Made by a program: the position numbers and the translations under genes | The notes under the pieces: generated by a model | Databases searched by the model: none | Told to the model about the DNA's origin: nothing | What the model saw: the letters and a program-made list of their open reading frames with translations, nothing else | DNA from: Streptomyces catenulae | GTDB taxonomy: Bacteria; Actinomycetota; Actinomycetes; Streptomycetales; Streptomycetaceae | DNA: 64,000 nucleotides | Direction of reading: 5' to 3' | Assembly (NCBI RefSeq): GCF_000718015.1 | Contig: NZ_JODY01000032.1 | Location: 8,087 to 72,086 of the forward strand | Shown: in pieces, positions 7,334-15,647 of the stretch | Layout of the letters: every line of letters begins with the position of its first letter | Numbering within the stretch: position 1 is the first letter of the stretch

Positions 7334-8331
7334 CGCGCTGCGCCGTCTACGGCACGGGGTCCTGGGGCACCGCATTCGCGATGATTCTCGGTGACGCGGG
7401 CTGCGAGGTGACCCTCTGGGGACGCCGCGCCGCCGTCGCCGAGGCGATCAACAAGGACCGGACCAACCCCGACTATCTGCCGGGGGTCGAACTGCCCGCG
7501 TCCGTGCGGGCCACCACCGACCCCGCCGAGGCAGCCGCGGGCGCCGACTTCACCGTCCTCGCCGTGCCCTCGCAGACGCTGCGCGACAACCTCGCCGACT
7601 GGGCGCCGCTGCTCCCCGCCGACACCGTCCTCGTCTCCCTGATGAAGGGCGTCGAACTGGGCACCGCCAAGCGGATGAGCGAGGTGATCGAGGAGGTCGC
7701 CAAGGTCCCCGCCGAGCGCGTCGCGGTCCTCACCGGCCCCAACCTCGCCAAGGAGATCGCCGCCCGGCAGCCCGCCGCCGCGGTCGTCGCCTGCGCCGAC
7801 GAGTCCGTCGCCCGCCGTCTCCAGACCGCCTGCCACACCCCGTACTTCCGCCCGTACACCAACACCGACGTCGTCGGCTGCGAGCTGGGCGGGGCCGTCA
7901 AGAACGTCATCGCGCTCGCCGTCGGCATCGCGGGCGGGATGGGCCTGGGCGACAACGCCAAGGCGTCGCTGATCACCCGCGGGCTGGCCGAGACCACCCG
8001 GCTGGGCCTGGCGATGGGCGCCGACGCGCACACCTTCGCGGGGCTGGCCGGGATGGGCGACCTCGTCGCCACCTGCTCCTCGCCGCTCTCGCGGAACAAC
8101 ACCTTCGGCACCAACCTCGGCCGCGGGATGAGCCTCGCCGAGACCATCGCGGTGACCAAGCAGACCGCCGAGGGCGTCAAGTCCTGTGAATCCGTACGGG
8201 ATCTGGCCCGCCGCCACGGCGTCGACATGCCGATCACCGAGACGGTCTTCGACATCGTCCACGAGGGCAAGCAGCCGATGGTCGCCCTCAAGGAACTGAT
8301 GTCCCGCAGCGCCAAGTCCGAACGGCACTGA
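7330..8331 (+). CDS. gpsA: NAD(P)-dependent glycerol-3-phosphate dehydrogenase
   Basis: 333 residues, normal length. It reduces dihydroxyacetone phosphate to sn-glycerol-3-phosphate for phospholipid synthesis. The Rossmann glycine motif YGTGSWGTAF starts at residue 7; KGVELGTAKRMSEV, GPNLAKEI and GCELGGAVKNVIALA (catalytic Lys region) follow in family order. It starts inside the plsC stop with a 4-base overlap. Confidence 0.97.
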   Translation: MTRCAVYGTGSWGTAFAMILGDAGCEVTLWGRRAAVAEAINKDRTNPDYLPGVELPASVRATTDPAEAAAGADFTVLAVPSQTLRDNLADWAPLLPADTVLVSLMKGVELGTAKRMSEVIEEVAKVPAERVAVLTGPNLAKEIAARQPAAAVVACADESVARRLQTACHTPYFRPYTNTDVVGCELGGAVKNVIALAVGIAGGMGLGDNAKASLITRGLAETTRLGLAMGADAHTFAGLAGMGDLVATCSSPLSRNNTFGTNLGRGMSLAETIAVTKQTAEGVKSCESVRDLARRHGVDMPITETVFDIVHEGKQPMVALKELMSRSAKSERH

Positions 8332-8425
8332 CCGCCCGCGCGCGGCGCCCGGCCCGCCCCGTGCGGGGCGCGGACACGGCGCCGCGCACGGCCGCCGCCA
8401 CGCCGAGTCCGTCTCCACCAGCAGG

Positions 8426-8431
8426 TACCCT
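8426..8431 (+). promoter_or_regulatory. -10 element close to the ddl start
   Basis: TACCCT ends 9 bases before the ATG at 8441. With no ribosome-binding motif in between, ddl may be read from a very short or absent leader. Confidence 0.4.
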
Positions 8432-8440
8432 CAAGCCGAT

Positions 8441-9577
8441 ATGAGCAGCCAGACTCCTCCCCACAAGCCCCGTGTCGCCGTCGTGTTCGGCGGCCGCAGC
8501 TCCGAGCACGCCATCTCCGTGGTCACCGCGGGAGCCGTCCTGCGCGCCATCGACCGCGAGAAGTACGACGTGCTGCCGATCGGCATCACCGCCGACGGCC
8601 GCTGGGCCCTGACCGCCGACGACCCGGAGCGGATGGCCATCGCCGACCGCAAGCTGCCGAGCGTCGCCGAACTGGCCGGATCCGACGAGGGCGCCGTCGT
8701 CCTGCCCGTCGACCCGACCAACCGCGAACTGGTCTACAGCGAGCCGGGCTCCGTCCCCAAGGCGCTGGGCGAGGTCGACGTCGTCTTCCCCGTGCTGCAC
8801 GGCCCCTACGGTGAGGACGGCACCCTCCAGGGTCTGCTGGAGCTGTCCGGCGTCCCCTACGTCGGCTGCGGCGTCCTCGCCTCCGCCGTCGGCCAGGACA
8901 AGGACTACATGAAGCGGGTGTTCACCTCCTTCGGGCTGCCCGTCGGCCCGTACGAGGTCATCCGGCCGCGGGAGTGGGAGCGCAGCCCCGAGGGCGCCCG
9001 TAAGAAGATCGTGGACTTCGCCGCCGAGCACGGCTGGCCGCTGTTCGTGAAGCCCGCCCGCGCCGGTTCGTCCATGGGCATCACCAAGGTCGACGACGCC
9101 GACGGGCTGGACGCGGCGATCGAGGAGGCGCGGCGCCACGACCCCAAGGTCATCGTCGAGTCGCTGCTGCGCGGCCGGGAGATCGAGTGCGGCGTCCTGG
9201 AGTTCGAGGACGGCCCGCGCGCCAGCGTCCCGGCGGAGATCCCGCCGGTCACCGCCCACGACTTCTACGACTTCGAGGCGAAGTACATCGACTCGGCGGC
9301 GGGCCTGGTGCCCGCGCCGCTCACCGCCGAGGAGACCGTCCGCGTCCAGGAACTGGCCGTCGCGGCGTTCGAGGCGGTGTCCTGCGAGGGCCTGGTCCGC
9401 GCGGACTTCTTCCTCCAGGAGAACGGCGAGTTCGTGATCAACGAGATCAACACGCTCCCCGGCTTCACGCCCATCTCGATGTACCCGCGGATGTGGCAGG
9501 AGAGCGGCGTGAGCTACCCGGAGCTGATCGACCGGCTCCTGCAGTCGGCGCTGAACCGCTCGACCGGGCTGCGCTGA
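8441..9577 (+). CDS. ddl: D-alanine--D-alanine ligase
   Basis: 378 residues, the long form usual in actinobacteria. ATP-grasp enzyme that makes the D-Ala-D-Ala end of the peptidoglycan stem. VVFGGRSSEHAIS at the N-terminus, HGPYGEDGTLQGLLEL, the ATP-grasp Lys segment PLFVKPARAGSSMGI, and FVINEINTLPGFTPISMYP at the C-terminus are the ligase signatures. No marks of a vancomycin-type D-Ala-D-Lac ligase are evident. It follows gpsA after 109 bases. A hairpin shared with the convergent lipoprotein gene ends it. Confidence 0.97.
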   Translation: MSSQTPPHKPRVAVVFGGRSSEHAISVVTAGAVLRAIDREKYDVLPIGITADGRWALTADDPERMAIADRKLPSVAELAGSDEGAVVLPVDPTNRELVYSEPGSVPKALGEVDVVFPVLHGPYGEDGTLQGLLELSGVPYVGCGVLASAVGQDKDYMKRVFTSFGLPVGPYEVIRPREWERSPEGARKKIVDFAAEHGWPLFVKPARAGSSMGITKVDDADGLDAAIEEARRHDPKVIVESLLRGREIECGVLEFEDGPRASVPAEIPPVTAHDFYDFEAKYIDSAAGLVPAPLTAEETVRVQELAVAAFEAVSCEGLVRADFFLQENGEFVINEINTLPGFTPISMYPRMWQESGVSYPELIDRLLQSALNRSTGLR

Positions 9578-9587
9578 CCCGTCCGGT

Positions 9588-9614
9588 GCCGGGCCCGCCC
9601 GCCGCGGGTCCGGC
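9588..9614. terminator. Bidirectional terminator between ddl and the DUF3515 gene
   Basis: GCCGGGCCCGC (9588-9598) pairs with GCGGGTCCGGC (9604-9614), 11 pairs including one G-T, around a 5-base loop. It lies directly between the ends of two convergent genes. Confidence 0.7.
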
Positions 9615-10103
9615 TCAGACGCCCTCGGGCACGGTCTTCTTCACCGCGGCGGCGAGATCGGTGAGCGCATTGACCTCGGGGGCGTACTTCCCGGGCACCG
9701 TCACCTCCACATAGGTCTTGCGCAGCACCGTCGTGAAGCGGTAGCCGCCGTCGTGCTTCTCCAGGAACCACGAGACGCCGTTGACGCCCACCGCGTCGGC
9801 GGCGGGGTTGTAATGTTCACTCCCGGACGTCAACACGCCCGGCTTGGGCACGCCGCAGCGCAGCTGCACGGCGGGGTCGCCCCAGGCGGCCGTGTAATCC
9901 GACGCGGGCTCGGTGCTCCTGCGCGCCAGCCCGTCGACGGTGTCCGGCAGCTCCTTGTGGAGGGCCCGGCAGTGCCGGGCCGCCGCGCCCTCGGGTGCGG
10001 GCGGTGTGACCTCGTCCGCGGAGGAACAGCCCGCCGCGCAGCACAGCACGGCGAGCGACGGCAGGACCGTAAACCAGCGACGAGAGATCACCCGGCCGAG
10101 CAT
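9615..10103 (-). CDS. DUF3515 lipoprotein
   Basis: 162 residues. An N-terminal basic stretch and hydrophobic helix (WFTVLPSLAVLCCAAGC) end in an AAGC lipobox, so the mature protein should be lipid-anchored at the outer face of the membrane. The body matches DUF3515, an actinobacterial family of unknown role; the two Cys residues (near RHCRAL and QLRCGVPKPG) may form a disulfide. It lies 8 bases after the RAM-domain gene and is probably cotranscribed with it. Confidence 0.87.
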   Translation of the reverse strand: MLGRVISRRWFTVLPSLAVLCCAAGCSSADEVTPPAPEGAAARHCRALHKELPDTVDGLARRSTEPASDYTAAWGDPAVQLRCGVPKPGVLTSGSEHYNPAADAVGVNGVSWFLEKHDGGYRFTTVLRKTYVEVTVPGKYAPEVNALTDLAAAVKKTVPEGV

Positions 10104-10111
10104 ACGGGGAG

Positions 10112-10345
10112 CTAGATATGGACGACCGGACAGGTCAGGGTGCGGGTGATCCCCTCGACCCGCTGCACATTGGCGACGACCAGGCGGCCCAGCTCGTCGA
10201 CGGTGTCCGCCTGCGCGCGCACCACGACGTCGTACGGGCCGGTCACGTCCTCGGCCGTCAGCACGCCGGGGAGCTGCGCGATCACCTCCGCCACCGCCGA
10301 GGCCCGGCCGACCTCGGTCTGGATCAGGATGTACGCCTGTACCAC
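10112..10345 (-). CDS. Stand-alone RAM (Lrp/AsnC ligand-binding) domain protein
   Basis: 77 residues, beginning MVQAYILIQTEVGRA. This is the RAM domain of Lrp/AsnC regulators without any DNA-binding domain. Such single-domain proteins form rings and bind amino acids, and may pair with full-length Lrp proteins; the target here is unknown. VTGPYDVVVRAQADTVDEL is the conserved family segment. The DUF3515 gene follows after 8 bases; thiL diverges on the other side. Confidence 0.9.
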   Translation of the reverse strand: MVQAYILIQTEVGRASAVAEVIAQLPGVLTAEDVTGPYDVVVRAQADTVDELGRLVVANVQRVEGITRTLTCPVVHI

Positions 10346-10503
10346 GGGACCTCCAGGGCGGCTTCGAGGATCATGGGGGAAGAAGGGACGCCACGGTACC
10401 GCGTCACCGAGCGGAGCGGGGAGATCCGCGCGGTGACGCCGTCCGGTGCGGCGCCCAGGCCAGCGGAGTACGGACCGGCCGTACGCAGGAGAAGGGCGAC
10501 AGC

Positions 10504-11514
10504 ATGAAGGGCACCGTGGGCGAGCTGGGGGAATTCGGGTTGATCCGGGAGCTGACCTCCCGCATCACCCCCACCCCGGCGGTACGGATCGGTCCGGGCG
10601 ACGACGCCGCGGTGGTCACCGCGCCCGACCGGAGGGTCGTCGCCAGCACCGACGTCCTCCTGGAGGGCCGGCACTTCCGCCGCGACTGGTCCACCGCGTA
10701 CGACGTCGGACGGAAGGCCGCGGCCCAGAACCTCGCCGACATCGCCGCCATGGGCGCCGTGCCCACCGCGATCCTCCTCGGCCTCGTGGTGCCCGCGGAA
10801 CTCCCCGCCACCTGGCCGACCGAGCTGATGGACGGATTGCGCGATGAGTGCCAGGTGGCCGGTGCCGCGGTGGTCGGCGGGGATGTCGTCCGCGGCGACA
10901 CCATCACCGTCGCCATCACCGCCCTCGGCGATCTGCGCAACGCCGAGCCGGTGACCCGCGGCGGCGCGCAGCCCGGCGACGTCGTCGCGGTGACCGGCTG
11001 GTTGGGCTGGTCGGCCGCCGGGCACGCCGTGCTGACCCGCGGGTTCCGCTCGCCGCGCGCCTTCGTCGAGGCGCACCGCCGCCCCGAACCGCCGTACCAC
11101 GCGGGCCCGGCGGCGGCCGGACTGGGCGCCACCGCGATGACGGACGTCTCCGACGGCCTCGTCGCCGACCTCGGGCACATCGCGGAGGCCAGCAACGTCC
11201 GTATCGACCTCGCCTCCACCAAGATCGACATCCCGACGCAGATGTCCGACATCGGCACCGCCGTCGGCGTCGACCCCATGCAGTGGGTGCTCAACGGCGG
11301 TGAGGACCACGCGATCGTCGCGACGTTCCCGCCCGAGGTGAAGCTGCCCGCCCGCTGGAAGGTCATCGGCGAGGTCCTGCACCCCTCCGCGCTGCCGCAG
11401 GTGACGGTGGACGGGGCGCCTTGGGCGCGCGCCGGATGGGACCACTTCGGGGACAACGGCGACGCCGAATCCCCGCCCCGGGGCGGCTCCGTGGCGCCCG
11501 GCGGCGGCCGGTAG
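10504..11514 (+). CDS. thiL: Thiamine-phosphate kinase
   Basis: 336 residues, ATP-dependent, converts thiamine phosphate to thiamine diphosphate. Family signatures: GPGDDAAVV near residue 35, [32 protein letters not shown], and [12 protein letters not shown] in the C-terminal half. GAGAAGGG lies upstream of the ATG. The last ~20 residues are a Gly/Pro-rich tail. thiD follows after 10 bases, and the thiL stop codon forms part of a -10 hexamer (TAGATT) for thiD. No TPP riboswitch is recognisable upstream. Confidence 0.96.
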   Translation: MKGTVGELGEFGLIRELTSRITPTPAVRIGPGDDAAVVTAPDRRVVASTDVLLEGRHFRRDWSTAYDVGRKAAAQNLADIAAMGAVPTAILLGLVVPAELPATWPTELMDGLRDECQVAGAAVVGGDVVRGDTITVAITALGDLRNAEPVTRGGAQPGDVVAVTGWLGWSAAGHAVLTRGFRSPRAFVEAHRRPEPPYHAGPAAAGLGATAMTDVSDGLVADLGHIAEASNVRIDLASTKIDIPTQMSDIGTAVGVDPMQWVLNGGEDHAIVATFPPEVKLPARWKVIGEVLHPSALPQVTVDGAPWARAGWDHFGDNGDAESPPRGGSVAPGGGR

Positions 11515-11517
11515 ATT
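11512..11517 (+). promoter_or_regulatory. -10 element for thiD inside the thiL stop
   Basis: TAGATT, whose TAG is the thiL stop codon, lies 7 bases before the thiD GTG at 11525. This spacing predicts a leaderless thiD transcript in addition to readthrough from thiL. Confidence 0.4.
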
Positions 11518-11524
11518 CGGCGCC

Positions 11525-12328
11525 GTGCAGACCCCACCACGCGTCCTGACCGTCGCCGGCTCCGACTCCGGCGGCGGCGCGGGCATCCAGGCGGACCTCA
11601 AGACGATGCTGGCGCTCGGTACCCACGGCATGAGCGTGCTCACCGCCGTCACCGCGCAGAACTCCCGCGGCGTCCAGGGCGCCTGGGAGCTGCCCGCCGA
11701 GGCGGTACGGGCGCAGTTCCGCAGCGTCGTCGACGACATCGGCGTCCAGGCGGTGAAGACCGGGATGCTCTCCTCGCCGGAGCTGGTGGAGAGTGTCGCG
11801 GCGCTCCTCGCGGAGCTGACCGTGCCCGTCGTCGTCGACCCCGTGGGCGTCTCCAAGCACGGGGACGCGCTGCTCGCCGCGACCGCCCTCGACGCGGTCC
11901 GCACCAAGCTGCTGCCGACCGCCACCGTCGCCACCCCCAACCTCGACGAGGTGGCGCAGCTGACCGGCGTCCGCGCCACGGACGAGAGGGGGATGCGCCG
12001 CGCCGCCGACGCCGTCCTCGCCTTCGGCCCGCGCTGGGCGCTCATCAAGGGCGGCCATCTGCCCGCCGCCGCCGACGCCGTCGATCTGCTCACCGACGGC
12101 ACCGAGGAGCACTGGCTGCGCGCCCCGCGCCACGACAACCGGCACACCCACGGCACCGGTTGTACCCTTGCCTCCGCCGTCGCCGCCCGCCTCGCCCACG
12201 GCGACACCGTCCCGCGGGCCGTCACCGCCGCGAAGGAGTACGTCACGGGCGCCCTCGCGGCGGGCTTCCGGCTGGGCGGCGGCATCGGGCCGGTGGACCA
12301 CGGCTGGCGGTGGCGCGGGGGAGCGTGA
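11525..12328 (+). CDS. thiD: Hydroxymethylpyrimidine/phosphomethylpyrimidine kinase
   Basis: 267 residues from GTG. Ribokinase-fold enzyme phosphorylating the pyrimidine half of thiamine. Signatures: [19 protein letters not shown] at the N-terminus (substrate loop), [15 protein letters not shown], and [14 protein letters not shown] (anion hole and catalytic region) near residue 215. The 10-base gap to thiL contains no ribosome-binding motif. Confidence 0.96.
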   Translation: MQTPPRVLTVAGSDSGGGAGIQADLKTMLALGTHGMSVLTAVTAQNSRGVQGAWELPAEAVRAQFRSVVDDIGVQAVKTGMLSSPELVESVAALLAELTVPVVVDPVGVSKHGDALLAATALDAVRTKLLPTATVATPNLDEVAQLTGVRATDERGMRRAADAVLAFGPRWALIKGGHLPAAADAVDLLTDGTEEHWLRAPRHDNRHTHGTGCTLASAVAARLAHGDTVPRAVTAAKEYVTGALAAGFRLGGGIGPVDHGWRWRGGA

Positions 12329-12339
12329 GGGGCGCCCCG

Positions 12340-13410
12340 TCACCCCCGCTCCAGCACCTCCCGCACCAGAGTCCCCACCTGTTCCGTCTCGGTGAGGAAG
12401 CCGTCGTGCCCGGCGGGTGAGTCGAGGACGCGGGGCCGGTCGGCGCCCGGGAGCAGCGCGGCCAACTCCGCCTGCTGGGCGGGCGGGTAGAGCCGGTCGG
12501 AGCTGACGCCCGCCACCACCGCGGGCATCCGGGCCCGCGCCAGCGCCGCCGCCGCGCCGCCCCGTCCGCGCCCCACGTCGTGCGCGTTCATCGCCTCGAC
12601 GAGCGTGACGTAGCTGCCCGCGTCGAACCGGCGCACCAACTTGCCCGCGTGGTGGTCGAGGTACGACTCCACCGCGTACCGCCCGCCGCGCCACGGGTCC
12701 TCGCCGGGCTGCGCCCGCCGCCCGAACCGGTCCGCCAGCTCCGGCTCGCTGCGGTAGGTGAGATGGGCGATCCGCCGGGCGATGCCCAGTCCGCGGTGCG
12801 GCCCCGCACCGTCCGGGGCGTCGTGGTACCGCCCCGCGCGCCAGCCCGGATCGGCCCGCACCGCCGCCGTCTGCACCGCGCCCCACGCGATCTGCTCCGC
12901 CGACGCCGCCGCCCCGCACGCCAGCACCAGCAGCGCCCCGGTCCGCTCCGGCAGCCCCGCCGCCCACTCCAGGGCCCGCATCCCGCCCATCGAGCCGCCG
13001 ATCACCGCCGCCCACCGCGCGATGCCCAGCGCATCGGCCAGCCGCGCCTCGGCCGCCACCTGGTCCCGCGGCGTGATCAGCGGGAAGTCCGGCCCCCACC
13101 GCCCCGTGCCGCCGGGACGGGGCGACGCCGGACCCGTACTGCCCTGGCAGCCGCCCAGCACATTGGGTGCCACCACGTACCACCGCCGGGTGTCCAGCGG
13201 CGCCCCCGGCCCGACCAGCGCGTCCCACCAGCCCGCCGTGGGATGCCCGGGCCCCGCCGGGCCCGCCGCATGGCTGTCGCCGGTCAGCGCGTGCAGCACC
13301 AGCACCGCGTTCGAGGCGTCCGGGGCGAGCGTGCCCCATGTCTCGTACGCGAGCCGCACGCCGGGCAGCGCGCCGCCGGACTCCAGCGGCAGCGCGCCGG
13401 GCGGTGCCAC
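12340..13410 (-). CDS. metX: Homoserine O-acetyltransferase; true start probably further upstream
   Basis: 356 residues from the only standard start, GTG at 13410. Alpha/beta hydrolase: nucleophile Ser in GGSMGGMRALEWA, NVLGGCQGSTGP oxyanion segment, DRLYPPAQQ with the Asp, and AGHDGFLTE with the catalytic His. It acetylates homoserine for methionine synthesis. The frame upstream of 13410 still looks like family sequence (AWREGDPPGRRRW) and contains no ATG, GTG or TTG, but a CTG at 13494 overlaps the metY stop as CTGA. I suspect initiation there, giving 384 residues. Confidence 0.93.
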   Translation of the reverse strand: MAPPGALPLESGGALPGVRLAYETWGTLAPDASNAVLVLHALTGDSHAAGPAGPGHPTAGWWDALVGPGAPLDTRRWYVVAPNVLGGCQGSTGPASPRPGGTGRWGPDFPLITPRDQVAAEARLADALGIARWAAVIGGSMGGMRALEWAAGLPERTGALLVLACGAAASAEQIAWGAVQTAAVRADPGWRAGRYHDAPDGAGPHRGLGIARRIAHLTYRSEPELADRFGRRAQPGEDPWRGGRYAVESYLDHHAGKLVRRFDAGSYVTLVEAMNAHDVGRGRGGAAAALARARMPAVVAGVSSDRLYPPAQQAELAALLPGADRPRVLDSPAGHDGFLTETEQVGTLVREVLERG

Positions 13411-13490
13411 CCACCGGCGGCGGCCCGGCGGATCGCCCTCCCGCCAGGCTCCGGAGGCCGGCGGGAGGGCGGGGCCCGACGTTCCGGTGC

Positions 13491-14864
13491 TCAGGACGCC
13501 GCCTTCGCGGCCCGGAACCCCGCCTCCAGATCGGCCCGCAGATCCTCCAGACCCTCCAGCCCCACGGAGAGCCGCACCAGGCCAGGACCCGCGCCGGTCG
13601 CCGCCAACTCCGCCGCGCCGAGCTGACTGTGGGTGGTGGACGCCGGGTGGATGATCAGGCTCCGTACGTCACCGATGTTGGCGAGGTGGCTGAAGAGCTG
13701 CACCGCGTCGACGAACTTCCGGCCCGCCTCGACGCCGTCGCGCAGCTCGAACGAGAGCACCGCGCCCGCCCCGTGCGGCAGGTACGTCCGCCCCGCCCCG
13801 TACCAGCGGTTGGAGGGCAGCCCCGGGTAGTGCACCGCCGCCACCTCGTCGCGCCGCTCCAGCCACTCGGCGAGCGCCTGCGCGTTCGCGGTGTGCCGCT
13901 CCAGGCGGAGGCTGAGCGTCTCGATGCCCTGGAGCAGCAGGAACGCGGAGTGCGGCGCGATGGCCGGGCCGATGTCGCGCAGCAGCTGCACCCGCAGCTT
14001 CACGGCGAACGCGCCCGGGCCGAGGTCCGGCCAGTAGCGCAGCCCGTGGTAGCTCGGGTCGGGGGTGTGGAAGGCGGCGAACCGCTCGGCGTGCGCCCCG
14101 AAGTCGAAGGTGCCCGCGTCGACCACCACCCCGCCCAGCGTGGTGCCGTGCCCGCCGAGGAACTTCGTCGCCGAGTGCACCACCACGTCCGCACCGTGCT
14201 CGATCGGCCGCAGCAGGTACGGCGTGGGCACCGTGTTGTCCACGACCAGCGGCACGCCCGCCCCGTGCGCCGCGTCCGCGACCGCCCGGATGTCGAGGAC
14301 GTTGCCCCGCGGATTGCCCAGCGTCTCCGCGAAGAACGCCTTCGTCGTGGGGCGCACGGCCGCCCGCCAGGCGCCGATGTCGTCCGGATCGTCGACGAAC
14401 GACACCTCCACACCCAGCCGCGGCAGGGTGTGCCGGAACAGGTTGTACGTCCCGCCGTACAGCGAGGACGAGGCCACGATGTGGTCCCCGGCGCCCGCCA
14501 GCGTCAGCAGCGCCAGCGTCTCGGCGGCCTGCCCGGAGGCGAGCGCGACGGCCGCGACACCACCCTCCAGCGCGGCGACCCGCTGCTCCAGGGCGTCCTG
14601 GGTGGGGTTGTGGATACGGGTGTAGATGTTGCCGGGCTCGGCGAGCGAGAAGAGGTCCGCGGCGTGCCGGGTGTCCCGGAAGGCGAAGGACGTCGTCTGG
14701 TAGATCGGCACCGCCCGCGCCCCGGTGGTGGGGTCGGGGGCCGCACCCGCGTGGATCTGCCGGGTCTCGAAGGACCACGCGGCGGACGGGTCCGCCGCCC
14801 CGGCGGGGTCGTCGGCGGGGCGGGCTGCGGTGACGGGGGCAGCGGGGTCGACGGGGTGGCTCAT
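13491..14864 (-). CDS. metY: O-acetylhomoserine sulfhydrylase (aminocarboxypropyltransferase)
   Basis: 457 residues from ATG at 14864, with GAGGA 6 bases upstream. PLP enzyme of the Cys/Met family that makes homocysteine from O-acetylhomoserine and sulfide. [60 protein letters not shown], and the PLP lysine in [13 protein letters not shown] are visible. A longer reading to 15110 would add a Cys- and Arg-rich front without homology and is rejected. metX follows with a stop-start overlap, so the pair is one operon. In S. coelicolor I do not recall metXY between thiD and rpmB, so the position may be lineage-specific. Confidence 0.95.
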   Translation of the reverse strand: MSHPVDPAAPVTAARPADDPAGAADPSAAWSFETRQIHAGAAPDPTTGARAVPIYQTTSFAFRDTRHAADLFSLAEPGNIYTRIHNPTQDALEQRVAALEGGVAAVALASGQAAETLALLTLAGAGDHIVASSSLYGGTYNLFRHTLPRLGVEVSFVDDPDDIGAWRAAVRPTTKAFFAETLGNPRGNVLDIRAVADAAHGAGVPLVVDNTVPTPYLLRPIEHGADVVVHSATKFLGGHGTTLGGVVVDAGTFDFGAHAERFAAFHTPDPSYHGLRYWPDLGPGAFAVKLRVQLLRDIGPAIAPHSAFLLLQGIETLSLRLERHTANAQALAEWLERRDEVAAVHYPGLPSNRWYGAGRTYLPHGAGAVLSFELRDGVEAGRKFVDAVQLFSHLANIGDVRSLIIHPASTTHSQLGAAELAATGAGPGLVRLSVGLEGLEDLRADLEAGFRAAKAAS

Positions 14865-15160
14865 GAACGGTCCTCGCACAGTGGGTGACGGACGGACCCG
14901 GCAGGGGAGTGCCGCGTCCGGGACCCGGACACTAGGGGCGGCGAGGAACGCCCCGGAAGCGGTACCGGCACCCGGCCACGGAACCGCAACGACGGCGCAA
15001 CGAGCGGCGTCCGCCCGTAACACACGGCAACACGGGGCCCATACGCGGCAACAGTGCGCGCCGTGCGCGGAACGGGTCGCGGCCCACCGTCCGCGGCACC
15101 CGGCCCGCACCGTGCGTCAGCTCCACACGGCGCCGCCCCGGCCCCGTGCGACCACGACGA
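14865..15160 (-). promoter_or_regulatory. metYX upstream region
   Basis: About 300 bases between metY and the rpmB terminator, without a convincing gene. Read on the minus strand, near 15050-15000, it has two similar stretches, CTGTTGCCGCGTATGG and GTGTTGCCGTGTGTTACGG, that may be paired operator or promoter elements. I looked for a SAM-I or SAM-IV riboswitch core and a cobalamin box and saw none. A short reading frame from 15039 to 14932 has several Cys codons and could be a leader peptide, but support is weak. Confidence 0.3.
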
Positions 15161-15191
15161 AAAGCCGGCCCACCTTTCGGTGGACCGGCTT
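15161..15191 (-). terminator. rpmB terminator
   Basis: AAGCCGG and CCACC arms (15162-15174) pair with GGTGG and CCGGCTT (15179-15191) around TTTC, 12 pairs with one mismatch. On the minus strand a TTTT run follows the stem, making this one of the few intrinsic-type terminators in the window. It lies about 40 bases after the rpmB stop. Confidence 0.85.
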
Positions 15192-15231
15192 CGCGTCAAG
15201 CAACCGGCTTGGCTGCGCTACGGCTAAGACG

Positions 15232-15417
15232 TCAGCGCGAGACCTTGCCGGCCTTGATGCACGAGGTGCAGACGTTGAGCCGCTTCGGCGTACGCTCGAC
15301 CACTGCACGGACCGTCTGGATGTTGGGGTTCCAACGACGGTTGGTACGGCGGTGCGAGTGCGAGACACTCTTGCCGAAGCCCGGCCCCTTGCCGCAGACG
15401 TCGCAGTTGGCAGCCAC
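15232..15417 (-). CDS. rpmB: 50S ribosomal protein L28 (zinc-binding form)
   Basis: 61 residues. [16 protein letters not shown] at the front and [13 protein letters not shown] near the end provide two CxxC pairs, so this is the zinc-containing L28. Streptomyces carries L28 paralogues with and without these cysteines, the cysteine-free ones being induced by zinc starvation. RHRRTN-type RNA-binding residues ([10 protein letters not shown]) are present. A hairpin with a T-run follows the gene; the DAK2 gene diverges upstream. Confidence 0.97.
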   Translation of the reverse strand: MAANCDVCGKGPGFGKSVSHSHRRTNRRWNPNIQTVRAVVERTPKRLNVCTSCIKAGKVSR

Positions 15418-15647
15418 GGGTCACTCCAAAGACTTCAGATGCACTTACGGTGAATCCTGACGGGCCGAGTGCATTGACCGACCGGCGTCGCCAGGAGAGA
15501 AAGGCCCGATTCGCACCGGGCAACCGGAGCAGCATACAACGGCCGCGTCCGTAGAACGAAACTACCATGCGTCCTCCGGGCCCCGCCCCGGCCTCCCGGT
15601 GTGACCGCGGCTACTGTGCGGTCATCCCGCGCATCCAGGAGGACGCT

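Noticed and set aside
10346..10503. TPP riboswitch upstream of thiL
   Set aside because: No CUGAGA/ACCUGA-type core was found.
14865..15110. N-terminal extension of metY to 15110
   Set aside because: Cys/Arg-rich sequence with no homology; ATG 14864 follows GAGGA and begins family sequence.
14865..15160. SAM or cobalamin riboswitch upstream of metYX
   Set aside because: No recognisable conserved core or box on the minus strand; an Infernal search would be decisive.
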